Assembly: GCA_965224105.1 (NCBI GenBank)
Contig: CBDCYH010000001.1
Location: 992,001 to 1,056,000, forward strand
Direction of reading: 5' to 3'
Origin: CBDCYH01 sp965224105
GTDB lineage: Bacteria; Bacteroidota; Rhodothermia; Rhodothermales; JABDKH01
DNA length: 64,000 bases
Shown here: positions 24,909 to 33,188 of the stretch, piece after piece
How the letters are laid out: each line of letters starts with the position of its first letter
How positions within the stretch are numbered: the first letter of the stretch is position 1
Program-made: the position numbers and the translations under genes
Notes under the pieces: model-generated
What the model was told of the DNA's origin: nothing
The model's input: only the letters and a program-made list of their open reading frames with translations
Database searches by the model: none

Positions 24909-25877
24909 TTAAGATCTTCTGCGAAGTTGTTTGAGCCGCGAGATCGGGTTTGATTGGTGCCATACGGCCTTCCAGTCCCTGCTGGTTGGATGCTTTCTAG
25001 GAATAATTTCGAGACACCAGTCCACCAGGCGGTGGAACGTTGCTTCCTCCGAAAACCATTCGTCCCAACATTTTCTGGCCTGGTAAGCCATTGCGGGGAA
25101 ATCCTCTTCCCGCTCCCGAAGGACGGCCGGTACGGTAGACATTTTTGACTCAGGAATCCGGATACTGAACTCGTCCCAGGCGATCCCCGAGGGTGCCACC
25201 CACTCGTCGGCAATTATCACCGGAGGCCGTCCCATCAGAAGGCTTTCGAAGAGTCGGAGGCTGGATGGTCCGTACCCTCTTGGACAAAGGACAAATTTGC
25301 TTTTGTGGATGGTCTCGACAAAGGCCCGGCGATACTCTCGCAGTATCTCGGTGTCGTCGGTCGAGCGCACCAACCTATCGTCGTCGGCAGTGTTTTTTAC
25401 GAGTGCCCGCGGATCGGATTCGAATTGCAGCAATCCCTTTCTAACTGGCGCTGTTTCATACGACCCCGTAAACGAAAAAAGATACTGCTCGTCACCTGTC
25501 GCTGGTTCGTGCACAAGCTGCTCATTGTCCCACACTTCGAAGTAGTGACTGGATCGCGTCCGATCGTCCCGATGCCATTTATCTGGAAGCGAAGCGTAGA
25601 CACCCGGGATAATCGGGTATCGTTTGTAGCGTGTGTTGACAACAACGCATTTCTCGCGGAAGCGTTTGTACAAAGCATCAGCGCGAACCTTTTCCATAAG
25701 CGGACCAGCGCCATCGATTCGCTCAACAAATATTATGATGTCGGCCGATGCCGGGTTGTCGACCACCTCGTGTTCGCCGAACACGTCAACCTCACTCGCG
25801 CGAACGATTCTGTTAAAATCCCTACGTGCAAAAAAACGCTCGGGCTCTGCCGCGCAAGTGAGGAATACTTTCGACAT
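24909..25877 (-). CDS. Exostosin-like (GT47) glycosyltransferase
   Basis: 322 residues without signal peptide. The C-terminal half holds the exostosin signature: SKFVLCPRGYGPSSLRLFESL, then GRPPVIIADEWVAP and a PES...VP segment, which match the 'fcl.p.G....s.R..Eal..GciPVii.d.....P' pattern. The N-terminal part includes ASADIIIFVERIDG and a VVVNTRYKRYPIIPG strand. Bacterial members probably transfer sugars onto surface polysaccharide, but the donor is unknown. It starts three bases after the stop-side of the outer-membrane protein gene, so it may be cotranscribed with it. Confidence 0.82.
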   Translation of the reverse strand: MSKVFLTCAAEPERFFARRDFNRIVRASEVDVFGEHEVVDNPASADIIIFVERIDGAGPLMEKVRADALYKRFREKCVVVNTRYKRYPIIPGVYASLPDKWHRDDRTRSSHYFEVWDNEQLVHEPATGDEQYLFSFTGSYETAPVRKGLLQFESDPRALVKNTADDDRLVRSTDDTEILREYRRAFVETIHKSKFVLCPRGYGPSSLRLFESLLMGRPPVIIADEWVAPSGIAWDEFSIRIPESKMSTVPAVLREREEDFPAMAYQARKCWDEWFSEEATFHRLVDWCLEIIPRKHPTSRDWKAVWHQSNPISRLKQLRRRS

Positions 25878-25880
25878 ATT

Positions 25881-26936
25881 TTAGTGCTTGTGGCCTCCAA
25901 AGGAATATTGAATCCCTGCAGTAATCTCAAAGTCAATTTCCATTTGTGGACCGTCGAGATTTTGCACGAATGGAATCCCGCCCTCAATGGCAAAACGGAG
26001 GGCCTTCATGCTGGGTACCTGATAGTTTACGCCGACGAGGGAAGAAAACGAAAGCCCGGCCTTTGTATCAGTGAAAACCGTTGGTACGAGTCGATTGTTA
26101 ACGCCGCCGGCAAATGCAGGATTGGCGCCATCTATGGAACCCCACGATTTACCTGCTAATCGTAAACTTGCCGACAGATCGCCTCCTATGCGAGTCGCGA
26201 ACCATACCGTTCCTCCGTAGACGTTTCCGAGCGTATACTCAGAATCATTTTCTCCGAGCCGGAAAACACCCTGCACCTGGCCACCCCATGAAAGAGTTGC
26301 CTGTTGTCCGAGGTACGTAACCGATGGTTGAAGGTCAAATGTGCCGGAACCCAGCTGCATGGGATATGGAAGCAGTGACTTGTTCGGGGCACTTAACGGA
26401 GTGACATCCATTTTCTCTATGGAGCCCGTAGGAATGCTGACGGTTGCGCCAACATGAACAGAGTTGTTATCCCAATCCGCAACGCCAATCATCGCAGAAA
26501 CCTTGGTGTCGCCGAGTCCGGCCGATCCGGTACTAAATGCTCCACCCGCTCGGGTGATGTGATCCATCGAGTAGTCGATGTAATTTGCCATCACCATTAA
26601 CGTTACCCGGTCCGTCGGGGCGTACATCATTCCCAACATGTGCATCGCCATGGGCATTTTGGTTGGCGTGATGAGAAAGTTCTGTCCGGTTGGACTTATG
26701 ATATCTGCATCCGCAATCTTGTCCGAATCTACTCGGCTACCTTCCATGCCCATGTACATGAATCTGTAGGAAAACATGAATTCGCCCTGTTCGTGCATGT
26801 GATCCAACATCACGCCAATAGGAGCGTGTCCGTCTGCTCGCTTGGAGGTCCACTGAGCGGATGATTTAGCAATAGGAAGTACAAAAGTCGTGAATAGCGC
26901 AGCTACGAGTGCGCGTCGCATCAAATTCGTTTTCAT
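25881..26936 (-). CDS. Met/His-rich outer-membrane beta-barrel protein (MetA-pathway/transporter-like)
   Basis: 351 residues with an N-terminal signal (LVAALFTTFVLPIAKSSAQ). The mature N-terminus is unusually rich in Met and His (DHMHEQGEFMFSYRFMYMGM; MPMAMHMLGMMYAP), and the remainder alternates amphipathic strands ending IQYSFGGHKH, as in barrel proteins annotated as 'transporter' in the phenol-degradation MetA family. Proteins of this type with Met/His clusters often sit beside copper-handling genes, and the small His/Cys protein upstream would fit. The metal link is inference. Confidence 0.75.
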   Translation of the reverse strand: MKTNLMRRALVAALFTTFVLPIAKSSAQWTSKRADGHAPIGVMLDHMHEQGEFMFSYRFMYMGMEGSRVDSDKIADADIISPTGQNFLITPTKMPMAMHMLGMMYAPTDRVTLMVMANYIDYSMDHITRAGGAFSTGSAGLGDTKVSAMIGVADWDNNSVHVGATVSIPTGSIEKMDVTPLSAPNKSLLPYPMQLGSGTFDLQPSVTYLGQQATLSWGGQVQGVFRLGENDSEYTLGNVYGGTVWFATRIGGDLSASLRLAGKSWGSIDGANPAFAGGVNNRLVPTVFTDTKAGLSFSSLVGVNYQVPSMKALRFAIEGGIPFVQNLDGPQMEIDFEITAGIQYSFGGHKH

Positions 26937-26982
26937 GGTATTACAAGTTCAGGGCTGTCGAGAGCACGACAACAGCTATTCT

Positions 26983-27012
26983 AAAAAAGCTGTCCGACAG
27001 GTCGGACGATTT
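26983..27012 (-). terminator. Terminator-like hairpin between the two exported-protein genes
   Basis: GTCCGAC (26992-26998) and GTCGGAC (27001-27007) are perfect inverted copies; effectively a five-base stem with a six-base loop. On the minus strand AGCTTTTTTAG follows. It sits just after the stop of the 118-residue gene, so it may terminate or attenuate transcription into the barrel gene. Confidence 0.55.
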
Positions 27013-27369
27013 TTATCCTAGTTTCTGAACTTGGGTTGGTGGGCCGCGCGTTGATGGCGGCGACGAATGCGAAGACTCGTGGGCCTGCTCGGATGGCAGG
27101 TTGGCTGCTAACTCAGGAGGGGTAGCAACAATCTGGGATTCGCACGACTGTATGTCAGCAAATCCAACTGTGTCGAAAAGCTCCAGATAAGGGCACTCGG
27201 TGTTTTCGGTGTCTTCGTCGTGATGGCCGCCGGTGTCGTTGGTATGGACCATGGCCGCGTTCTGCGGCACGCCCATCATCATGAGCGAATGCAGAGACGG
27301 TGCGAGAACACCGCCCGCAACCAGGGCAGAGCAAAGGACTAATGCACTATATTTCCGTCGCAGTTCCAT
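27013..27369 (-). CDS. Small exported His/Cys-containing protein, unknown
   Basis: 118 residues with an N-terminal signal or anchor segment (ALVLCSALVAGGVLAPSLHSL). The mature part contains HTNDTGGHHDED, TECPYLELFDTV, a further Cys (DIQSCESQ) and a Pro/Ser/His tail. The HSLMMM and CPYLEL placements resemble DUF2946-like small proteins that accompany copper or cobalt genes, but the match is weak. It is upstream of the Met/His-rich barrel protein on the same strand. Function unknown. Confidence 0.65.
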   Translation of the reverse strand: MELRRKYSALVLCSALVAGGVLAPSLHSLMMMGVPQNAAMVHTNDTGGHHDEDTENTECPYLELFDTVGFADIQSCESQIVATPPELAANLPSEQAHESSHSSPPSTRGPPTQVQKLG

Positions 27370-27466
27370 TTCAATTGCGGCAAATATACGACTACTTTAG
27401 CTCATCAGCAGACCAGAATGCGCGTATTACGAGACAAGTCCCTGTTGCCGCCTGGCAAAGTATCCA

Positions 27467-28480
27467 TTGACTATCAAAGCCTTGCCAACTAACAAGCCGC
27501 CGGTCTTTGTGGTCGGGTGTCCCCGGTCTGGAACAACGGTCTTGAAAAACAGGCTCGACAAACATCCGAACCTCTGTTTTCCTTTCGAGTCACATTTTAT
27601 ACCGAATATGTACCTGGCCTATGGCGACCCGTCAAATGACGCGGAGGCATGGTCAATCGCATCAAAGATCCTGTCGACTTTTTGGATAACGAACTGGCAC
27701 ATCGAGCTGAGTCCGGAAGAATTCACCGGAGTCCGAACGTACCGGGCAATCGTCGAGAAAATTTTCTTCGCGTGGTCTCGACAGTCAGGTATCGAACGTG
27801 TGTGCGACAAAACTCCACACAATGTGATCCATCTACCTACCATTGTCGAAATCTTTCCGGATGCTAAAATTGTCCACATCTACCGTGACGGCCGTGATGT
27901 TGCCTTGTCCTGGCTTTTTACCAGATTCGAACCGCGCAACATGTACACTGCGGCGAAAATGTGGAATCAGATGGTGCGCAAGGGCAGGCTTGACGGTAGT
28001 CGCCTCCCACCATCAAGTTATATGGAGCTGTCGTACGAAGAATTCAGTGCGGAAGGGTCGACTAAACTGAACGAGGTGTTGGAGTTCATCGGTGAAGATC
28101 CAAACCTTCTCGAGACCACTGAGTCTGTCGGACTGGCCGAGAAGATGGAGTCCATGGTTAAGAGGGTAACCATGAGCCATGAGAGGATGAGAAAAAACGC
28201 GTACCGGCCTCTGATGCGCGACAACACCGAAAAATGGAAGCAGAAAATGAGCGAGGGAGACCAGGCACTTTTTGAAGGTGTTGCTGGCGACCTGCTCACA
28301 GAATTGGGCTATCCGGTTCGGGGCGTTGGGCGCAAAGTCGGAAAAATCGAGCGCTGGTTCTGGACAGCACATCATCAGATGCTCTACATTGCCACCCGGA
28401 TAAGTAGACGTGGCTTCATTGCGCGCACCAAGACTTTCTTAATTGCGAAGAAGGCTTCGATGAAAGCACAAAGATCCTGA
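27467..28480 (+). CDS. PAPS-dependent sulfotransferase family protein
   Basis: 337 residues, soluble. The 5'-phosphosulfate-binding loop is VVGCPRSGTTVLKNRL near the N-terminus, and the 3'-phosphate motif is KIVHIYRDGRDVALSWL. An intermediate CDKTPHNVIHLPTI segment carries the family's 'eKtP.h..hl..i' pattern. The C-terminus is a basic amphipathic stretch (RGFIARTKTFLIAKKASMK). The predicted start is TTG at 27467. It is the first gene of a plus-strand run with the MBL and M28 genes. The acceptor could be a lipid, glycan or protein. Confidence 0.88.
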   Translation: MTIKALPTNKPPVFVVGCPRSGTTVLKNRLDKHPNLCFPFESHFIPNMYLAYGDPSNDAEAWSIASKILSTFWITNWHIELSPEEFTGVRTYRAIVEKIFFAWSRQSGIERVCDKTPHNVIHLPTIVEIFPDAKIVHIYRDGRDVALSWLFTRFEPRNMYTAAKMWNQMVRKGRLDGSRLPPSSYMELSYEEFSAEGSTKLNEVLEFIGEDPNLLETTESVGLAEKMESMVKRVTMSHERMRKNAYRPLMRDNTEKWKQKMSEGDQALFEGVAGDLLTELGYPVRGVGRKVGKIERWFWTAHHQMLYIATRISRRGFIARTKTFLIAKKASMKAQRS

Positions 28481-28484
28481 ACCG

Positions 28485-29447
28485 ATGCACCAACTCCCAA
28501 CGCTGCTTGCCATCCTGATCGGCTTGGCCTTCCCGCATTCGTCCGTCGAGCGTTCTGCAGTCGACACAATCAGAGCACCGTACGTTATGATTCTCGGCAC
28601 CGCACAGGACGCTGGCATTCCGCAAGCCGGGTGTTATTCGAAGTTTTGCAATTATGCGCGCCAAACAGGTGGGAGAAAACTTGCCAGCAGCCTCGCCATA
28701 ATCGATCCTGAGACACACCAATATTTCCTTGTTGATGTTAGCCCGGATGTCCGGGAGCAGTTGGATCTGATTCCGGAAGCACACTTTAAGGACCGGGCTT
28801 CGGCGAGAAATCCGCTCGATGGCATTTTGTTAACACATGGACACATCGGCCACTATTCCGGGCTTGTGCATCTGGGCAAAGAGGGCATGGGTATAGGACC
28901 TACCGCGGCATATATTGATTCGACTATGGCATCATTCCTTGCCAGCAACGGTCCGTGGAGTTTGATGGTGGACGAGGGCCGTCTCGACCTCATTGTGGTA
29001 GAACCCGGCGCTGCAATCAAGCTGACCGATCGACTTTCTGCTACGCCCTTGCTCATCCCCCACCGCGCCGAATTCACAAGAACGCTTGCCTGGTTGGTGC
29101 AGGGACCAAAGCGGAACCTGCTGTATCTTCCTGACATCGATCGGTGGTCAGAGATGGAAAGACCGATCCTGCGGCTCTTGGCCGAATGGTCGGTTGATGT
29201 GGCACTGATAGATGGAACTTTCTATTCTGGTGATGAGCTTCCCGGTCGGGACATGACCAAAATTCCACATCCGCCAATTGCTGAATCCGTCAAACTTCTC
29301 GAAGACAAACCTAATTTGAAAACTGAGATTGTTTTCACGCATTTCAACAACACCAATCCTGCGGCCTGGGATTTCACGCCTGAGGCCGCGATCGTTCGCG
29401 AGTCAGGCTTTGGGCTTGCGCGGCGCGGAATGATCTTCGAACTGTGA
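28485..29447 (+). CDS. PqqB-like MBL-fold protein with altered metal motif
   Basis: 320 residues with an N-terminal signal-like segment. GTAQDAGIPQAGC and the pair YLPDIDRW/ALIDGTFYSGDEL are typical of PqqB-like MBL-fold proteins. The metal-binding HxHxDH motif is LLTHGHIGHYSGL, so the usual Asp is Gly, as in other members of this subgroup; THFNN supplies the late histidine. No pqqA/C/D/E genes are near, so PQQ synthesis is unlikely and the function is unknown. It starts 4 bases after the sulfotransferase stop and its end overlaps the M28 gene. Confidence 0.85.
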   Translation: MHQLPTLLAILIGLAFPHSSVERSAVDTIRAPYVMILGTAQDAGIPQAGCYSKFCNYARQTGGRKLASSLAIIDPETHQYFLVDVSPDVREQLDLIPEAHFKDRASARNPLDGILLTHGHIGHYSGLVHLGKEGMGIGPTAAYIDSTMASFLASNGPWSLMVDEGRLDLIVVEPGAAIKLTDRLSATPLLIPHRAEFTRTLAWLVQGPKRNLLYLPDIDRWSEMERPILRLLAEWSVDVALIDGTFYSGDELPGRDMTKIPHPPIAESVKLLEDKPNLKTEIVFTHFNNTNPAAWDFTPEAAIVRESGFGLARRGMIFEL

Positions 29448-30793
29448 ATCCCACCAAAACCAGATTTTCAAACCACGCGCTGCTGTTAGTGCTGTGTTCA
29501 GTTTGCCTGAGTGCCTGTTCAACACCACATCAGACAACAAACAGAACTACGGCCACCACGGCCGCAGTCACCCCCACCGATTCGTTTCGCGAACTAGTCT
29601 TTTCGCTGGCGAGTGCCGAGTTTGCCGGACGCGGCTACGGTTTCGATGGACATTTACTCGCTGCAGATTATATCGCGGATCAGTTCGCATCGGCCGGACT
29701 GCATGCGGTTGACTCCTCTTACCTGCATCCGTTCATGCTCGAGGCAGATCCGGTTCTGGCCACTCCACATCTTGTTGTTGGGGGCGACACTCTTGAGCCT
29801 GGTATTGATTACGTTCCGATCAGGGGGAGCTACGGGGGAACAGTATTGTCTGCGGCCGCCAGCTTCGTAGGCGAGGGGCTCATTAGTCTTGAGAATTCGG
29901 TCAACGATTATCAGGGTTTCGCCCCCGGGAACCTTGCGGTAGCGAGCTCCGACCACAATGCAGAAAGGATCAATACAGAAGTCGAACGCCATCTTCTCTC
30001 GACCAGTGCAAAGATCAAGTATGCAGAATTGGCCGGCGCGACGGGGTTAATTGTTCTAACGGATCAGCTGGTTAGTCGGACAAACCGTCACGGGGGTACG
30101 ATCCCCGCTTTTCTGGTAAAGAAAAGTGCCTGGCCGACAGGTGAGAACGTCAAAGTGAGTCTTGCCCTTACCGTGGACAACGACGTGACGATCTCGACCA
30201 ATAACGTTATTGGAATTGATGTCGGAGATTCCATTCCTGACTCTTTCGTGGTGATCACAGCGCACTACGATCATCTCGGCTCGCTTGGACCGGAAATCTT
30301 TTTCCCCGGGGCGAACGATAATGCGTCCGGAGTGGCGATGCTGATTGAGCTTGCGAAACATTTTGAGTCAGTTCGGCAGCAGAAGTCGCTCGTTTTCGTC
30401 GCGACCTCGGGCGAAGAGCTGGGACTTCTGGGCGCAAAGGCATTTGTTGACGCCCCGCCCGTGGCCCTCAGTAAAGTTGCGTTTGTCTTGAACCTGGACA
30501 TGGTTGGATCGGGCCGGGACGGGCTCACAGTCGTGGGCGCGCCCGAGCAGCCAGCGCTTTACAGACAACTACACGGAGCCGCAGAGGAATTTCCGTACGA
30601 AATTTTTTCACGTTCGATGGCGCCCAACAGTGATCAGTATCCGTTCCATGAGGCGGGTGTGCCCGCAATCTACACGTACACGACCAACGGCCGGCAACCG
30701 TACCACTCGGTTGAGGACGTTGCTGCCACCCTGGATTTCGAATTGATGGGCGACGTATTCGATCTACTGGTCGGATTTCTCCGGCAGGAGTAG
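29444..30793 (+). CDS. M28-family zinc aminopeptidase, lipoprotein
   Basis: 449 residues with a lipobox signal (LLLVLCSVCLSACSTPHQ). A PA domain-like segment (AELAGATGLIVLTDQL) is inserted before the catalytic domain. Zinc ligands and catalytic acids of family M28 are present: AHYDHLG (His), GANDNASGVAML (bridging Asp), SGEELGLLGAKAF (Glu pair), NLDMVGSG (Asp) and a late His in QPYHSVEDV. The GTG start overlaps the MBL stop as GTGA, indicating coupled translation. It probably degrades peptides in the periplasm or on the surface. Confidence 0.93.
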   Translation: MNPTKTRFSNHALLLVLCSVCLSACSTPHQTTNRTTATTAAVTPTDSFRELVFSLASAEFAGRGYGFDGHLLAADYIADQFASAGLHAVDSSYLHPFMLEADPVLATPHLVVGGDTLEPGIDYVPIRGSYGGTVLSAAASFVGEGLISLENSVNDYQGFAPGNLAVASSDHNAERINTEVERHLLSTSAKIKYAELAGATGLIVLTDQLVSRTNRHGGTIPAFLVKKSAWPTGENVKVSLALTVDNDVTISTNNVIGIDVGDSIPDSFVVITAHYDHLGSLGPEIFFPGANDNASGVAMLIELAKHFESVRQQKSLVFVATSGEELGLLGAKAFVDAPPVALSKVAFVLNLDMVGSGRDGLTVVGAPEQPALYRQLHGAAEEFPYEIFSRSMAPNSDQYPFHEAGVPAIYTYTTNGRQPYHSVEDVAATLDFELMGDVFDLLVGFLRQE

Positions 30794-30852
30794 AGAATCT
30801 TTCGCAGGCTGCGAAGCGTACCGCGAACTTTCCTGTCAACTATCTGAACGAC

Positions 30853-32358
30853 ATGCAATCTATTAAGGCGCTAAAGCAATACTACGCGACCATTGTCGAT
30901 CTGAAACGAGCGATCGCCGTGCTGGAGTGGGATCAGGAAACGTACATGCCGGGGGGAAGCACCGATTCCCGCGCAAACCAGATCGGCACGCTCACGGCAA
31001 TTGCACACGAAAAGGCCTCTTCGGAAAAACTCGGCGACCTTCTGCAACAGGCCGAGACAGAACTGGCGGGCTCGGTGCCCAACAGATACGATGCGCAGCT
31101 TGTCGTGGTTGGCCTGCGTGACTACACCCGCGCCTCTACCCTCCCCGCAGAGTTCGTTGCGCGCTTTGCAAAAACAATTGCGCTTGCAAAGGATGCCTGG
31201 AAGGCCGCAAGAGCAAACTCACATTTCGCGACCTTCAGCCCGCACCTGGAGACGATCGTCGAACTTAACCGACAAAAAGCAGAATATGTTGGCTTCGAAG
31301 ATCATCCGTATGATGCGCTCCTCGACGAATTCGAACATGGACTAACCACAGCCGACGTGACTGAAATGTTTGGCGAGCTGCGCCGAGAGCTTGTTCCTAT
31401 GGTGGAAAGTATTTCTTCTGCTCCCCGTCTAAGCGATGCTATTGTGCGCAGACACTACCCGCACAATGCGCAGTGGGATTTCGGAATGCAGGTGCTACGC
31501 GATATCGGTTTCGATTTTGCCCACGGTCGGCAAGACGTCTCAACACATCCATTCACAACGTCGTTCTCCGTAACTGATGTCAGAATAACTACCCGGATAG
31601 ACGAGCATTTTTTTAATCCAGCATTTTTCGGGACGTTGCATGAAGCCGGTCACGGGATGTATGAACAGGGCGTTGATCGTACTCTTGACCGAACACCATT
31701 GGCGGACGGCACGTCATTAGGAATCCACGAATCGCAGTCGAGGATGTGGGAAAACCTGATCGGAAGATCGGCAGCTTTCTGGAAATACTACTTTCCTGTC
31801 GCTCAAAAGTATTTCCCTGAGGCGTTGGCAGACGTTGATGCGACCGAGTTTTACTCCGCGGTCAACATTGTGGAACCGTCCCTTGTGAGAGTCGAGGCGG
31901 ATGAGGTCACCTATAATCTCCATATTCTGATTCGCTTTGAGCTGGAAAAAATGCTATTCGATGGAGCTCTGAAGACAGAAGATATTCCTGAGGCGTGGGC
32001 GACAAAAACGGAATCGTATTTGGGCCTAACCCCCGGCTCGGATGCTGAGGGCTGTCTGCAAGATATCCATTGGAGTCTTGGCGCTTTCGGATACTTCCCC
32101 ACCTACACGCTAGGGAATCTGATGTCGGCGCAACTGTTTGAGGCCATGCGTCGTGACCTTGGAGATCTTGACGAGTACCAGGCCCGCGGCGATTTTGCGC
32201 CGATGCTGGGATGGCTCCGAAAGAACGTGCATATTTTTGGGCGAACGGCAACGGCAGACGAGATTATGAAATCGGCTACCGGGAATGGCCTGTCGGCTAA
32301 ACCATGGTTGAATTATATTTCGAACAAGTTCGGGCAACTTTACTCAACACTTAACTAA
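30853..32358 (+). CDS. Carboxypeptidase Taq (M32 family)
   Basis: A 501-residue cytoplasmic metallocarboxypeptidase. The zinc motif is TLHEAGHGMYEQG (HExxH), with the third ligand in GIHESQSRMWEN; IRFELEKMLFDG and DIHWSLGAFGYFPTYTLGN are further family signatures. VLEWDQETYMPGG near the N-terminus is the conserved M32 start. It is 59 bases after the M28 gene and 11 bases before mscS, on the same strand. Confidence 0.96.
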   Translation: MQSIKALKQYYATIVDLKRAIAVLEWDQETYMPGGSTDSRANQIGTLTAIAHEKASSEKLGDLLQQAETELAGSVPNRYDAQLVVVGLRDYTRASTLPAEFVARFAKTIALAKDAWKAARANSHFATFSPHLETIVELNRQKAEYVGFEDHPYDALLDEFEHGLTTADVTEMFGELRRELVPMVESISSAPRLSDAIVRRHYPHNAQWDFGMQVLRDIGFDFAHGRQDVSTHPFTTSFSVTDVRITTRIDEHFFNPAFFGTLHEAGHGMYEQGVDRTLDRTPLADGTSLGIHESQSRMWENLIGRSAAFWKYYFPVAQKYFPEALADVDATEFYSAVNIVEPSLVRVEADEVTYNLHILIRFELEKMLFDGALKTEDIPEAWATKTESYLGLTPGSDAEGCLQDIHWSLGAFGYFPTYTLGNLMSAQLFEAMRRDLGDLDEYQARGDFAPMLGWLRKNVHIFGRTATADEIMKSATGNGLSAKPWLNYISNKFGQLYSTLN

Positions 32359-32369
32359 CAGGAGATACT

Positions 32370-33188
32370 GTGGACTGGCAAGAAATTTTGGAAGGCGTCA
32401 AACAATTTGCAATTGACAATGGGCCGCTGCTGCTGGCCGCGATCGCGATATTGCTCATCACAAAACCTGTGGGCAGAATGATTTCGGGGCTAACTGCGCG
32501 CGGGATGAGACGCTCGGCTATTGATCCGATCATAATCGAGTTCACGAGAAAGGTGATCCACATAGTCGTCTTCTTTGCCATGGTGTGGTGGGCCCTGGGT
32601 GTACTTGGTGTTGATCGAACAAGCGCGCTGGCCATACTGGGTGCGGCTGGCCTCGCCGTGGGCCTTGCGCTGCAGGGTACCCTGTCAAACCTTGCGGCGG
32701 GAATAATGATAGTCTTCCGCAGACCGTTTCAGACGGGCGACCTGGTTACAGTTATGGACAAGACGGGTATTGTGGAGTCGATCGATTTCTTTTCTACCCA
32801 CATCGATACGGTTGACAACCGCCATGTGATTATCCCGAATGCTCACGTTGTTGATCACGTAATTGAAAACTTCTCGCACAATCCGGTAAGGCGAGTAGAC
32901 GTTTCAGTCGGTACCGATTATTCGGCGGACCTCCGGTCGGTGCGTTCTGTTTTGGAGAATGCGATCTCGAGCATACCGGGTGCCGTTGGTGATCCAGCAC
33001 CAGAAGTTTTCCTGAAATCACTCGGAGATTCTTCTATCGACTGGGAGGCGCGCGTATGGTGCAAGCCCGAAGACTATTGGCCAGTCTGGCAGGCTGTAAC
33101 TAATGCAGTTAAAGTTGCGCTGGATGATAGCGGAATTTCCATTCCGTTCCCGCAAATGGATGTGCACCTCGATCGGATTAATGAGTAA
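32370..33188 (+). CDS. mscS: Small-conductance mechanosensitive channel (MscS family)
   Basis: 272 residues with three membrane helices in the first 130 residues. TM3 is LAILGAAGLAVGLALQGTLSNLAAGIMIV, with the Gly/Ala packing pattern of MscS, followed by the beta domain RPFQTGDLV ... VDNRHVIIPNAHV and a C-terminal alpha/beta domain. It is the size of E. coli MscS. A good AGGAG site precedes the GTG start. It protects the cell against osmotic downshock. Confidence 0.95.
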   Translation: MDWQEILEGVKQFAIDNGPLLLAAIAILLITKPVGRMISGLTARGMRRSAIDPIIIEFTRKVIHIVVFFAMVWWALGVLGVDRTSALAILGAAGLAVGLALQGTLSNLAAGIMIVFRRPFQTGDLVTVMDKTGIVESIDFFSTHIDTVDNRHVIIPNAHVVDHVIENFSHNPVRRVDVSVGTDYSADLRSVRSVLENAISSIPGAVGDPAPEVFLKSLGDSSIDWEARVWCKPEDYWPVWQAVTNAVKVALDDSGISIPFPQMDVHLDRINE

